Assembly: GCF_028640845.1 (NCBI RefSeq)
Contig: NC_080548.1
Coordinates: 8,302,314-8,366,313, forward strand
DNA: 64,000 nt
Direction of reading: 5' to 3'
Source: Ahaetulla prasina
Taxonomy: Eukaryota; Chordata; Lepidosauria; Squamata; Colubridae
The notes beneath the pieces were generated by a model that was not told where the DNA came from, made no database searches, and was given only the letters and a program-made list of their open reading frames with translations. Both the position numbers and the translations under genes were made by a program. Positions 34,853 through 45,794 of the stretch are shown here, one piece after another. How positions within the stretch are numbered: the stretch's first letter is position 1; each line of letters begins with the position of its first letter.

Positions 34853-35762
34853 GAATAGAATAGAATAGAATAGAATAGAATTTTTATTGGCCAAGTGTGA
34901 TTGGACACACAAGGAATTTGTCTTGGTGCATATGCTCTCAGTGTACATAAAAGAAAAGATACGTTCATCAAGGTACAACATTTACAACACAATTGATGAT
35001 CAATATATCAATATAAATCATAAGGATTGCCAGCAACAAGTTATAGTCATACAGTCATAAGTGGAAAGAGATTGGTGATGGGAACTATGAAACGATTAAT
35101 AGTAGTGCAGATTCAGTAAATAGTCTGACAGTGTTGAGGGAATTATTTGTTTAGCAGAGTGATGGCCTTTGGGAAAAAACTGTTCTTGTGTCTAGTTGTT
35201 CTGGTGTGCAGTGCTCTATAGCGTCATTTTGAGGGTAGGAGTTGAAACAGTTTATGTCCAGGATGCGAGGGATCTGCAAATATTTTCACGGCCCTCTTCT
35301 TGATTCGTGCAGTATACAGGTCCTCAATGGAAGGCAAGTTGGTAGCAATTATTTTTTCTGCAGTTCTAATTATCCTCTGAAGTCTGTGTTTTTCTTGTTG
35401 GGTTGCGGAACCGAACCAGACAGTTATAGAGGTGCAAATGACAGACTCAATAATTCCTCTGTAGAATTGGATCAGCAGCTCCTTGGGCAGTTTGAGCTTA
35501 CTGAGTTGGCGCAGAAAAAACATTCTTTGTTGTCCTTTTTTAATGATGTTTTTGATGTTAGCTGTCCATTTGAGATCTTGCGATATGATAGAACCCAGAA
35601 ATTTGAAGGTTTCTACTGTTGATACTGTGTTGTCAAGTATTGTGAGAGGTGGAAGTATGGAAGGGTTTTTCCTAAAGTCTACCACCATTTCTACGGTTTT
35701 GAGTGTGTTCAGTTCCAGATTGTTTTGGTTGCACCACAAGGCTAGTCGTTCTATTCTATTCG
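34853..35762 (-). mobile_element. CR1/L2/L3-group LINE with (AATAG)n tail, Snake1-like
   Basis: On the - strand a C-terminal ORF2 part (about 35750 to 35228) is followed by a 3' UTR and ends in (attct)n, that is tagaa repeats at 34853-34881. The protein shows FKFLGSIISQDLKW, QQRMFFLRQLSKLKLP, IESVICTSITVWFG and 'DPSHPGHKLFQLLPS', the usual order after the RT in these LINEs. Snake genomes are known for a Snake1 (L3) CR1 LINE whose tail seeds AATAG microsatellites, and this fits. It is 5'-truncated to about 910 bp. Confidence 0.8.
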
Positions 35763-35871
35763 ATATATAAGCATATATATAAGCATAAGTATGTAATAAT
35801 TGTATGAAATTGGATACAATCAAAGGGAACATTAGGATAGGAACGATAGGCACGTTGGTGCTCTTATGCAC
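35224..35871 (-). pseudogene. ORF2 C-terminal fragment of the AATAG-tailed LINE
   Basis: The 215-residue frame is a chance fusion. The first ~35 residues come from LINE-J 3' UTR read through, and residues ~40-215 from the inserted LINE. The latter include NNLELNTLKTVEMVVDFR, a K-F-L-G block and the conserved end DPSHPGHKLFQLLPS. The RT catalytic motifs lie upstream and are missing. No promoter or start supports expression. Confidence 0.75.
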
Positions 35872-35906
35872 GCCCCTTATAGACCTCTTAGGAATGGGGT
35901 GAGGTC

Positions 35907-35923
35907 AATAGTGGATAGTCTTT
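35907..35923. repeat. L1 target-site duplication, left copy
   Basis: aatagtggatagtcttt is repeated exactly at 37551-37567, on either side of the L1. At 17 bp this is a typical L1 duplication. Confidence 0.92.
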
Positions 35924-37550
35924 TTGATAAGACATTTAAGAATAATATGGTCAGAAGTGCGTTGTTGAGGATTTGGAAAAAAATATCAATATAAGTTAGA
36001 TGGAAAGATACCAATATGGACCATCCCTAGACATATGATAGAGAATATAAATATATTACAAAAAATGGAAGTTATCACTTACAAAGAGCTTTTGACTATG
36101 GAAAAAGGGGAATTACAGTTAAAATCTAGGGAGAAATTGAGGGATGAAGGAAGAAATTATACATGGTTCCAGTATGGACAATTGCAATCTAGATGGAAAA
36201 TAGATCAGAAAATTGGTATAAGGCAAAGTGATGATAATCTGGTAAAACAAATAAAAGATCAAGGTCAACAGCATATAAAGAGATTATATAATGTATTGGT
36301 TGAAATTGATTCAGAAATGGAGTTGGTTAAAGATTGTATGGTAAAATGGGCACAAAATTTTCAACAACCTATAATGTTAGAAACATGGGAAAAAATCTGG
36401 GTGAGGAATGTTAAATTCACGCAAGCACAAAATTTAAGAGAAAATTTTTATAAAATGTTTTATAGATGGCATTTAGATCCTAAAAAACTGTCATGTATGT
36501 ATCCAAATGTGAAAGCAAAATGTTGGAGATGTGATTGTGAGGATGCTACCTATTATCATATATGGTGGACTTGCAAAAAAGTTAAAGCCTTTTGGATTAT
36601 GCAGAACATTTTGAAAAAGAAGATCAAGTTTGTTCCACAGTTCTTTTTATTAGGAATAATTTCAGATTGCACTGTTATAGAGACAAAATTGATTCTGAAT
36701 TTAATAACTGCTGCAAGATTATTGATTGCACAATATTGGAAGAAAGAAGACTTACCTACAATTGGAGAATGGATTAGTAAAGTATCAAATTTAGCAGAAA
36801 TGGCAAAAATTTCTGCCTACTTGAAAGACTGTACACAAGAAAAATATATATTGGAATGGAGGAAGTGGATTGATTATATTCAAAATAAGTATCAGATTAA
36901 AAAATATCAATTAGTTTTTGAGTGAAGTTAGGAATTATTATGTATTAGTTTAAGAAAGAAGGGAATTGATAGTGTGATGGTGTGAAATGGAATATGTTTT
37001 ATGTTATATTTTAGATTATGTTTGTTAGTTACTATACCCTGTATTCTGTTCTGGGAAGTCTCGGGGGGAGGGGGGAAATGGGGGGGAAGGGGAAGATTAT
37101 AAATTGATTGGTTGCCATTGTACAGGAATAATGGTAGAATTAAACAAGTTGGAATGGTGTAATGTCAGGACTGCTCGGCAAACACTCCCGAAGGGAAAGG
37201 GTAAGGAAAGAGGAGTAAAGAAGGAAGAAAGTAGGTAGGCAGGTGGGTAGGGAGGAAAGAAGGGAGGGAGAAGAAAGGATAGGAAGAGGAGAAGAAGGAG
37301 AAGATAGAGGGTTAGAAAGGATGGTAGTGAGAAGTGGGAAAGAGGAGGGGAAGTAGGAAAGCGAGGAGAAGGTGGTGGGGGAAGTTTAAGAAGGATGAGA
37401 AGGGAAGAAAGGATTAAAGGGGGGAGTGGCAGTCGAGCAGCCCTGATTGAGTATAATTTGAGTATAGGACTGATTGTTGGATAAGTGATTGTATTGTACA
37501 CTGGTTAAATTGTGGGAATTATTATGGAAAAATAAAAATTTTGCAAACAA
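35924..37550 (+). mobile_element. L1 LINE, 5'-truncated, inserted in LINE-J
   Basis: The 1.63-kb insert carries the C-terminal end of L1 ORF2, a G-rich 3' UTR (gggggg runs at about 37058-37095), and an A-rich end (aaaaataaaaattttgc near 37529). Exact 17-bp duplications of LINE-J sequence flank it. The purine-rich 3' UTR is a known L1 trait. It is the only L1 seen in the window. Confidence 0.92.
36035..36925 (+). pseudogene. L1 ORF2 C-terminal domain, long intact frame
   Basis: A 296-residue open frame matching the end of L1 ORF2. 'WEKIWVRNVKFTQAQNLREN' and MFYRWHLDPKKL lead to a zinc-knuckle-like cysteine/histidine cluster, CWRCDCEDATYYHIWWTC, at residues ~168-185, which aligns with the cysteine motif of mammalian L1 ORF2. 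The endonuclease and RT are missing, so it is not functional. The absence of stops over 0.9 kb suggests a fairly young insertion. The start codon is arbitrary, since the real frame enters from the truncated 5' side. Confidence 0.88.
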
Positions 37551-38282
37551 AATAGTGGATAGTCTTTAGTTAAAGCTTTGGGGATTTTGGGAAGAGACTA
37601 CAGAGTCAGGTAATGCATTCCAGGCATTAACAACTCTGTTTCTGAAGTCATATTTTCTGCAGTCAAGATTGGACCGGTTCACATTAAGCTGAAATCTATT
37701 GTGTGCTCATGTATTGTTGCGATTGAAGCTGAAGTAGTCTTCAACAGGAAGGACATTGTAACAGATGATTCTATGAGTTAAACTCAGGTCATGTCGAAGG
37801 CGGCGGAGTTCTAAATTTTCTAAACCCAGGATTTCAAGTCTGGTGGCATAAGGTATTTTGTTGTATTCAGAGGAGTGGAGAATTCTTCTTGTAAAATATT
37901 TCTGGACACGCTCAATTGTATTTATGTCAGAAATAAAGTGTGGGTTCCAGATAGGCGAGCTGTATTCAAGAATTGGTCTTGCAAATGTTTTATATGCTCT
38001 GGTTAGTAGTGTAGTGTTTCTGGAGAAGAAGCTACGCAAGATTAAGTTTACAACTCTTAAAGTAACTTAAATTTGTAATGGTATGTGGAAACGACCTTGG
38101 GAGATGGAAAGAGAGGCTGCCTGGAGAATGATCAATTGAGAAAGGGCATCGTCCACAGCTGCACAAGAGGATAAAAAAGTAACTCAATTCTCTAAGAAAA
38201 AAAAAATTCATATACCCCCACCTCCAGATTTGTACTTTCAGACTTGCAGGATTGATGTCAACCTTTCGACATACACCAGAAA

Positions 38283-38674
38283 CAGTGATGGGATTCAGCC
38301 AGTTTGGCCCAGTTCAGGCAAACCGGTAGTTAACTTGCTGTCTGGCTCTGCCCCTTCCCATCCCACCCCTTTCATGGGTCTCTTTGTGCCCCATTTTGGC
38401 TCCCAGGTTAGTGCAGGGAGGCCTCCTAGGCCCAAAACAGGGTGCAGGATGGTTCTGTGCACTCCCACCTCCCGTTTTTGCTCCCAGGAGGCTGCAGAAA
38501 GGCCTACTAGGCCCAAAATGGGGCGCGGGGGCAGCACGTTCCCCCTGCAGCCTGTTTTTGCTCCCAGGGGAGTGCAGGAGGCCAAGTGCTGCCTGTCAAA
38601 CACCATGGCCACGCCCACCCAGCCAGTCATTAGGGCAGAGAACCAGTTGTTAATTTATTTGAATCCCGCCACTC
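38283..38674. mobile_element. hAT-type non-autonomous element 13
   Basis: Termini are cagtgatgggattc and gaatcccgccactc. Flanks accagaaa (38275-38282) and accagaca (38675-38682) match at 7 of 8 bases. GC-rich interior. Frames at 38230-38751 follow composition. Confidence 0.82.
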
Positions 38675-38682
38675 ACCAGACA

Positions 38683-40163
38683 GGAAACACAATCAAACTA
38701 ATTCTATTTTATTGTAAGGCTAATATAACAGAATTAATTTATTCAAACTAGAGAACAGGTTATTCCCATGTCAAATGTTATTTTAAAGGGGAAATAATTG
38801 CTTTATCATGGAATACTTCCGTAACACAGGAGTGGGTGGGGTGACAATATATGACACAATCTGATGAGTGAAATCACTCAAGGACGAAGGTTGTTCCCAA
38901 TTTGCGGATACTTGTTAAACTTCGGAAAGCTGGCAAGCAGGAAAACACAAAGCCTTCAAAAAGGTGAAATAAATAGTAGCAGTAGACGGGGTCCAACTAT
39001 GTTCTAACAAGATGATGTAAAGGTATTTTTCCATTTCATGTGTGGAAACAAGATGGTGGCTAGGATAAAGTGTTTCTTTAATTTCATTTCATCTGACATA
39101 ACGCTTGGCCATCAACATGGTTTAATTATGTTTAATTTGCCATATATCCTATTTCCAATTCTTCTTGCATTGTTCTGTTCTTCCTTCTCATCCATACAAA
39201 GGAAGTTATTTCAGTGAGGAAGATAAAAAAAAACTTGTTCTGGTCTTATTAGGAAACATAAATAACAATTTCCCCCCTCCTTTACTTCAGATGGCCATTA
39301 GATTTTATTTTTTTTAAATGTAATTAATTAAATGAAGAAACACTAGATTTTAAAGAAATCCTGAACTTAGTTGATTACGGAGATCACACTGATTTCTGAA
39401 AAGTCAAGACTCCTTATTATCTCCCTCAATTATCTGGAGTATATCTCTGCTGATATTGTCCTTGTTATCTTTGATAGGGTTTTCTCTTGAGGATAAGGGA
39501 AAGGAAGTCTGTAGTGGAAGAATATGTTCTAAAGCAGGAATGCAGATATTTCCCCAGACTACAAACTGAACTTGCCCAAAAAGCAAACATAGTTAAACAT
39601 AGTTATTATGTTTACTCTCAAGTCATGCATCAAATCATTATCATTTTGCCTCACATTAGACACTATTTTGGGGAGGGCACCTAAGATCTGCGTGACTGAC
39701 CATCTAAATAAAAATCAGAGATTGTGGAAAACAGGTTTATGAGAAGAAAGCTGTCACTTCTAGGCAGAGGTGAGCTTAGAAACTCTTATTTCAAAACACC
39801 CAGTGCTGGCAGTAATATAATTGAGAGCTCGAATCAATCTATAATGATGCATGTATGCGCCAGCAGCAAATTTACAGTTGCTAGCAGGTATATTAAGAAA
39901 AGGTCAAACAAGTTGGGCACAGCAGCAAATGAAAGGATCAATAATGGTCCTCTGAAAATTGGGCTGGACAATTGATGGCCTGTCTTCATACCTTTGGCCT
40001 GAACACACCATGAAATGGAATGGCCCTTTCTCTCTGCCCTTCCTTCCTCTCTCCCTCCCGCTTCCAAGCAATTAGTCTGCCATTGTTCATTCCAATTTAG
40101 CAGCATCCCCAGTTCTAATTGGCTATCAAGCTGAGCATGCCCTCTCCCACTCATCAGTTGGTC
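38683..40163. other. No gene or repeat recognised
   Basis: AT-rich sequence with nothing named. Confidence 0.5.
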
Positions 40164-40168
40164 ACTGT

Positions 40169-40494
40169 TTATTTATTTTATTTATTTATTTATTTATTTT
40201 GTCACAACATCATACAAAAAGATTATATAGTATATACACATATAAACATATATAGGAAGAAGAAAAGAAAAACAATAGGACAGGAACGGTAGGCACGTTT
40301 GTGCGCTTATGCACGCCCCTTATGGTCCTCTTAGGAATGGGGTGAGGTCAATAGTAGAAAGTTTTTGGTTAAAGCTATTAGGATTATGGGAAGAGACCAC
40401 AGAGTCAGGTAAAGTATTCCAAGCACTGATGATTCTGTTGCAGAAGTCATATTTTCTGCAATCTAGATTAAAGCGGTTTACATTAAGTTTAAAT
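40169..40494 (-). mobile_element. LINE-J copy d, short 3' end
   Basis: From 40201 to 40494 the sequence is identical, base for base as I read it, to 55135-55428. It covers the last ORF2 bases and the 3' UTR, and ends in a TTTA-repeat tail (40169-40200). A possible 5-bp duplication actgt lies at 40164-40168 and 40495-40499. It is severely 5'-truncated, and the identity implies recent insertion. Confidence 0.88.
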
Positions 40495-40499
40495 ACTGT

Positions 40500-40921
40500 C
40501 CTGTATGTCTATTTCATCCTCAGCTGACTATGTTCTCAGATAGTCAGCACTTCCTTTGTTCCCTTCCACAATGCCCCATAAAGACAATAGAGTAAAGTTT
40601 CCTGGCCACCATGTTTTCCCCACCTTTTCTACCAGCAGCTCTCTGTTCCACTCCTACATCTGTCAGTGGACATCCTTGCCTCCCCACCCATTCCTTGTTT
40701 AGGCTCATTGAATGTTACTCTTTTGCTTTCAGGAATCTGAATCATCCATTCTTGATTGCCAGAAGGATCTTATGGATCTACAGTGGAATGAAGGAGTAGC
40801 CAGTTGCTTGGATTATTGGCATCAAAGCAAGAATGATACGCTCATGGGAGGGGGAAAGAAAAATGAAGGATCTACATTAGAGTCAAAGATGTGAATGTGG
40901 AAGTGGGGGGGGGGTCTAAAG
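40500..40921. other. No gene recognised
   Basis: Nothing seen. Confidence 0.5.
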
Positions 40922-41126
40922 CAGTGGTGGAATTCTTTTTTTTTTTTTACTACCGGTTCTGTGGCGGTGGCTTGGTGGGCGCAGCAGGGGAAGGATATTG
41001 CAAAATCGCCATTCTCACCCTACTCTGGGACCAGCCAGAGCTGGTATTTGCCAGTTCTCCAAACTACTCAAAATTTCCGCTACCGGTTCTCCAGAACCTG
41101 TCAGAACCTGCTGAATTTCACCCCTG
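40922..41126. mobile_element. hAT-type MITE 14
   Basis: Termini are cagtggtggaattc and gaatttcacccctg. The exact duplication gtctaaag lies at 40914-40921 and 41127-41134. It is closely related to element 16 at 46762-46977 (shared 'ctaccggttctgtgg' and 'ctccagaacctgtcagaacc'). Confidence 0.92.
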
Positions 41127-41134
41127 GTCTAAAG

Positions 41135-42084
41135 ACTGTCTGTCTGTCTTACGTGTGGGTAAACAGCTGGGAAAGCAAAGGAAAGGCATAAAGACCAGTG
41201 AGGAGAGAACAATCCCTAAAAGGAGACAATAAAAAGTTGGTCTGTTTTTTCCTATTCTTTACCATTTTTACTGTTTCTCCTCAATCTTTGGTATGTTTTC
41301 TGCTCCATTGCAGAATAAAGCTATCTCTAAAATGCTGGCTCAGCAGCATTGTCCAAACCAAAAAGACAGACAGATCCATTCCTAGCAGCACTAAATGGTA
41401 TGGGTTAAATTATTTAGGTTTTGTGGTGAGAAATAGGTCCAAATTTAATCTATTGTTTATCAGCCTTTCCAAGATGCACACAACCTTTTGGGAATTTGAG
41501 ATTTTATGGGTTATCACTTGAGAATATTCAAGAATGAAGTCTCATGATATCTTCAGGATTTCCTAAATTAACTTTATTTAATTTAGGGGTTCTGTATACA
41601 CCATTTATGGATTTCAAGGACGAGATGACATCTATGGACCTCACATTTGTAAGCTTTAGTCTAATTCCTCAGTTTCATACTATTTCCCCATAACTGATTT
41701 TCCACTCTATAATACTTACTCCTTAGAGATAAGATTATAGAGGCATTATATGATTATTTTTAATCAAGAAGGCCAGACTAGATGGTAAAAATATTTTAAA
41801 ACTACTAGATAAGTTGTTTAATAGTTTGAAGGATTCAAGAGAGAGAGGAGAGCTAAACATTTATAAAAAGCAGCCTCCTAGCTTGCAAGTATGAACCATA
41901 TGAATGTATGGATACATAAAAACTTATTATGCTTTATTCAATGAAACAAAGCAGAAGACAGTGGTGTAATTTGCTGTAATTTGTTGCAAATTCTTTCTTA
42001 ACTGCCTTGCTCCTAATGGGGGTGTTGAGATTGAGGAGAAAGAGAGAAGAGACAGATGACGCAGGGCTCAAGACATAAAAATGA
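41135..42084. other. No gene or repeat recognised
   Basis: AT-rich, no motif. Confidence 0.5.
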
Positions 42085-42092
42085 GAATAAGG

Positions 42093-42353
42093 CAGAGGTG
42101 AAATGCTACCGGTCCGGATTCTGCTGAATTGGTAGCGATAGCAGCGGGTGGTTTGGAGAACCGGTACTGGCAGCAGCGCAAGGCTCGGCCCACCCAGCCG
42201 GTCATCATTACTTTCTGGTTTTAATCAGGAAGTAATGAGTTTTTTACCCTCTGCGCATGTGCAGAATGGTTTGTGCATGCGCATAGGGTCCAAGCGCGCA
42301 TGTGATGCATGCATTTTCGAATTGGTAGGGAAGGTAAGTAGATTTCACCCCTG
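42093..42353. mobile_element. hAT-type MITE 15
   Basis: Termini are cagaggtgaaatgc and gatttcacccctg. The exact duplication gaataagg lies at 42085-42092 and 42354-42361. It contains 'ctctgcgcatgtgcagaa' and 'gtgcatgcgcatagg', resembling NRF-1-type binding sites. Sister of element 2 in inverse orientation. Confidence 0.92.
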
Positions 42354-42361
42354 GAATAAGG

Positions 42362-42764
42362 ATTTTATACTAAGAATCTAATCAAGAGGAAAGCAGGACA
42401 TTAACCTGAACAATGACACTGGATTTTAGGGTTTAGACTAAAGCATGGGTTTGAGGCACTTCAAGTGGATTCCATACAGTTGTACTAGTTACCTAGCAAT
42501 GAGTGAACATAAAACGGTTTGTCTTTCATTTCTGCAATGGGGTGTTTTCTAGTGTTGAATTTAGCAATCATTTTAGAAAAGCTGGGATTTTGAAAAGACT
42601 TTGTTAAAGCTATTCAAGATAACTTTAAAAAGAGCTTTCAGCAACCTCAATGCTACAATAGACCCTAAATAATATCAGGGTCTTGGATGTTGACTCTTGA
42701 GAGAAACAGTTCCGTTGAGATATTAAAACTGTGCTGCCAGGGCAATTTAATATACACTGTGGTG
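42362..42764. other. No gene recognised
   Basis: Nothing seen. Confidence 0.5.
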
Positions 42765-43370
42765 TCCTTGATTCTCTTTGAGCTTGATTGTTTTCTTGCA
42801 AACATTTAATTACCAATCTAGGTAACATCATCAGTGCTAGAAGGGAATGAGGTTTGCCCTCATTTTATACACTAGTGGTTTGCCCTGTCAATCTTGGTGG
42901 GAATTGTCATGGTGGTTCGTTGATTAGGCTGTTTACTATTAGCTTGTCTTTTGGTGGTTCCTTGATTGGTGTATTCTTTACTTTGTTGGTCTACTATTAA
43001 TCTTGGTCTTAATCTATGCTTATCTGGGTGCTGATTACTGATGAGAAGGTGTTTGGTCTTTTTGTTTCCTTTTTGGATTTTTGATTGTCAATTTTGAATG
43101 GTATATAAATGCTGTATCTCTATGTGCCTATCAATGGTCAATTTCCCTGAGTGTCAGACTTTCAGGAATTCTCCAGCGTTGTTGGACTTGGCTTGGTCTA
43201 GGGTGCTTACAGTTTCCCCATTGAAACTATGGTTGAGTTTGTCTCTGTGTTTCATCATGTCTTCTGGACTGACTTCACGAACACCAACTAAATTGTAATA
43301 GAATGTGTGCAAGAAAACAGCCAAGCCCAGAGGACACAAAGGATCCCACAATTCAACCTTGAGCTACAAA
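42765..43370 (-). mobile_element. Penelope-like element (lineage A), 3' part with inverted end
   Basis: On the - strand a coding remnant (about 43290-43085) is followed by an untranslated part, a hammerhead-like core ctgatga (42828-42834) and 'gtttgcaagaaaacaatcaagctcaaag' down to 42765. A mirrored copy of that last block, 'tgcaagaaaacagccaagcccagag', lies on the + strand at 43303-43327. The element thus has inverted ends, as is common for PLEs. The core's partner gaaac is decayed to taaat. Confidence 0.65.
43085..43351 (-). pseudogene. Possible PLE endonuclease C-terminus
   Basis: The frame reads LNHSFNGETVSTLDQAK, then a 'GEFLKV' stop, and continues after it as HSGKLTIDRHIEI. The spacing 'H.F...ET..LD' followed by a hydrophobic stretch and 'ID/NRHI' resembles the end of the GIY-YIG endonuclease region of PLEs. 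A sister copy lies at 48090-48180. The GIY-YIG catalytic part is absent, and the assignment is tentative. Confidence 0.45.
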
Positions 43371-44117
43371 TATTCTCTTCTGTTAACATAGACTTTTAGA
43401 TGCATATTAGTTCCTCTCAGTCTAAATGGCTTCTCTTCTTTTGCCTCTTCCTCCCTTTTTTTTCCTATGACATATTGCAAATCTGATTGGTGGAAAAGAT
43501 AATGCTATTGTGTTCGGTCTCTCTGATTCTGCTCTCTGTTAGATTCCCTCCACCAGAATTATGATTTCTTCACTGCAGCCTGAATTTCTATCTCTCACTA
43601 TGACATTGTTTCTTTGGAAATATAACGTGCTGCACGTGCAGGTTCATTCCATTTCCAGTGGAAAATAATGAAGGAGTTTGCTTTGTAAATTAATTGATTA
43701 ACTAATGAGAAAAAAATAAATAAATCCCCACCCCTTTATTTGCTTTGGAGCCTGTGCGTCTGCACTCTTTTCCCTTCTCCCCATCCCTCCTTGCAACCGG
43801 GCTCTTGCTAAGGCTAAGAAACAAAGAAAACAAACAAGACAAAAGATTGGGGAGAAAGCTGCTGTAATGATAGAAGAAAAATATGTTTGTGCATTTGGGT
43901 ATTTTTGCTCTGTTTCTTGAAGGAAGGAAACACTGTAGCATCTAATCTTATTAAAACTGTTTAAAAAAAAAAAAAAGACAACAATCTGATTTACCAGAAG
44001 TTCATTTCTTATCTTATATTTCAGCATAGGAGGAGAAAGTTGTGTTGGATATGTTTTCTACCTTATAAAAATAATAAAGGCAGCAAACATATCCAACACA
44101 CTTTCCTCCTCCTATTT
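43371..44117. other. No gene; one small inverted repeat
   Basis: 'gtgttggatatgttt' (44043-44057) is mirrored by 'aaacatatccaacac' near 44087-44101. Otherwise nothing. Confidence 0.5.
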
Positions 44118-44245
44118 GCCCCCACAACAACAACCCTGTCAGGTGAGTTGGGCTGAGAGAACTAGCTCGAATTCACCCAGCTGGCTTTCATGGCTTCTTG
44201 CTTTCTAACCTGATGCCTTAACTACTAGACCAAACTGGATCTAGA
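44118..44245 (-). mobile_element. tRNA-derived SINE with MIR/CORE-like body (family S5)
   Basis: On the - strand the head 'ccagtttggtctagtagttaagg' gives an A-box. Then come 'catgaaagccagctgggtga' (compare the ctgggtgac core of CORE-SINEs) and 'agcccaactcacctgacagg', ending in 'gttgttgttgtgggg'. It is 5'-complete but lightly eroded. Confidence 0.65.
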
Positions 44246-44296
44246 AATAATGTTAATTATTTTATTCATCTTTCCTTTCTATCTATTGCTTAAGGA

Positions 44297-44590
44297 CCGC
44301 AGTGGCTTACCTGGTTAGGATCCTGGGCTAACAATCCACAGGCTCACGTTCAAGACCTGATTGCTGTTGCGTAATGGGGTGAGTTCCCATTACTCGCTCC
44401 AGCTTCTGTCAACTCAGCAGTTCAAAAGTGGGTGACCGTGACTAGATAGATAGGTACCACTTTGGTGGGGAACTTAATGGGGACATGAAAGGAGCCCCCA
44501 ACTGGGCATCCCCAGGCAACAGTGATGTAACCAGCTAATCCTTTCAACCAGAAGCACTGCAAGTGCTCCCGACACAAATGTAGTAGTAGT
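44297..44590 (+). mobile_element. tRNA-derived SINE, Sauria-like variant
   Basis: Starts 'gcagtggcttacctggttagg' with a B-box-like gttcaagacc. It continues with 'gtaatggggtgagttcccattac' and 'ccagcttctgtcaactcagcag', blocks also present in the Sauria-type copy at 27337-27632. It ends 'gctcccgacacaaatg' plus a tag repeat. Diverged and partial in the middle. Confidence 0.65.
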
Positions 44591-45794
44591 ATCCATTGCC
44601 TAACTGAAACAGCAACTCTCACTGAAAATACAGTGCTATTTAGACATACAATTTTATACTGATGATAGATGTCTATGCTCTATTCTCTGTCAAAAGACTG
44701 ATGATGTTGGAGTCAGGATTGAATGTTGTCTCTGAAAACCGGTGTGTTCTCTTTATGAACGCTAATATTTTTTTCTGGTAGTTGTTGTTGTTGTTGTTGT
44801 TTTGTATATTAAAGCAATAAGACACTGCATATCTTTAGAAGTGCTGTCTCTGAATTGTTGAACTGCTATTCAGCAACTACAGTTATTTGGGAGACTCCTA
44901 CTTAAAAACAAACAAACATAAGCTTACTTAGAAGTGGGAAGGAACAAGGAAGTAGTTAGCATTTTGTGTCACATGGAAAGAATCACAAGTAGACTTTCCA
45001 GAGTATAAAAATACAAGAATGTAGAAAGGATAAAAATAAAAAATGCTAGTATTTCTAGACTGAACTCCGTATTATCTATATTCAAACAAAGGTTTGTTCA
45101 AGTTCAAGGATAAAAAGGGAAATTCCTTACTCCAGTGTATGAATCAAGATAAATCCTAGGCAATAGAGGGAATCAGAATGAAGAAATGTCAATTTTCTAT
45201 TACCTGAAATCACCCTCAGATCCACTGAAAATATTTCCAGCAATCTTAAATGGCATCTAGAGCTGCACTAGACCCAAGCCTAGCCAAACGTTCTGCCTTA
45301 ATGCTTATGGGAAATTAGGCTAGGCTTAGGAGCTGTGTGCAAAATAGAGCATTCCACTGTACTTTTCTACCAGCTGCTTTAGGCCATCCAGGTATGAATC
45401 ATTTCAAATTATTATTGAACTATTTCAGGACAGGAGCCTCCACTCTAGGGATTGTGCTGGAATGTTCTGGATATGGAGGAAAAGAAAAACATTTTGGGAG
45501 CAGGCCAGTAATTTTTGTACAACCCTAGTCTTAAGTAATTTCCAACACACTGATTGTAATGGGAATTGTGCAACCTCTCCTACAGTCTTATGGTTTCTGC
45601 ATAAACAGAGACAATCTAAAGGCATCTCAATCAAAAATTACCATCATGGTAATTTAGGACCAACCTCTGACTTCACTGAGGACTGCAATAGCAGGGCTGC
45701 TAAAATCCAAACAATGGAAGCAAAAATATATAGAAGACTTTGAATCTGGCTGTCATAGTATTTTTTTTTTTAAATTTCTGAAAACTAAGATTGA
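44591..45794. other. No gene; (TTG)n tract
   Basis: A gtt trinucleotide run lies at about 44780-44801. Nothing else was recognised. Confidence 0.55.

Larger units (their letters stand above)
34795..38064 (-). mobile_element. LINE-J copy c, twice interrupted
   Basis: Three pieces are colinear with copy b read on the - strand: 34795-34852 (tail and start of the 3' UTR), 35763-35923 (3' UTR with 'cctcttaggaatggggtgagg') and 37551-38064 (C-terminal ORF2). The gaps hold an (AATAG)n-tailed LINE (34853-35762) and an L1 (35924-37550). The C-terminal part (37707-38039) reads LTRAYKTFARPILEYSSPIWNPHF and RLEILGLENLELRRLRHDLS in one open frame, better preserved than copy a. Confidence 0.88.

Noticed and set aside
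37097..37501. 134-codon proline/leucine-rich frame on the - strand
   Set aside because: Antisense translation of the purine-rich L1 3' UTR.
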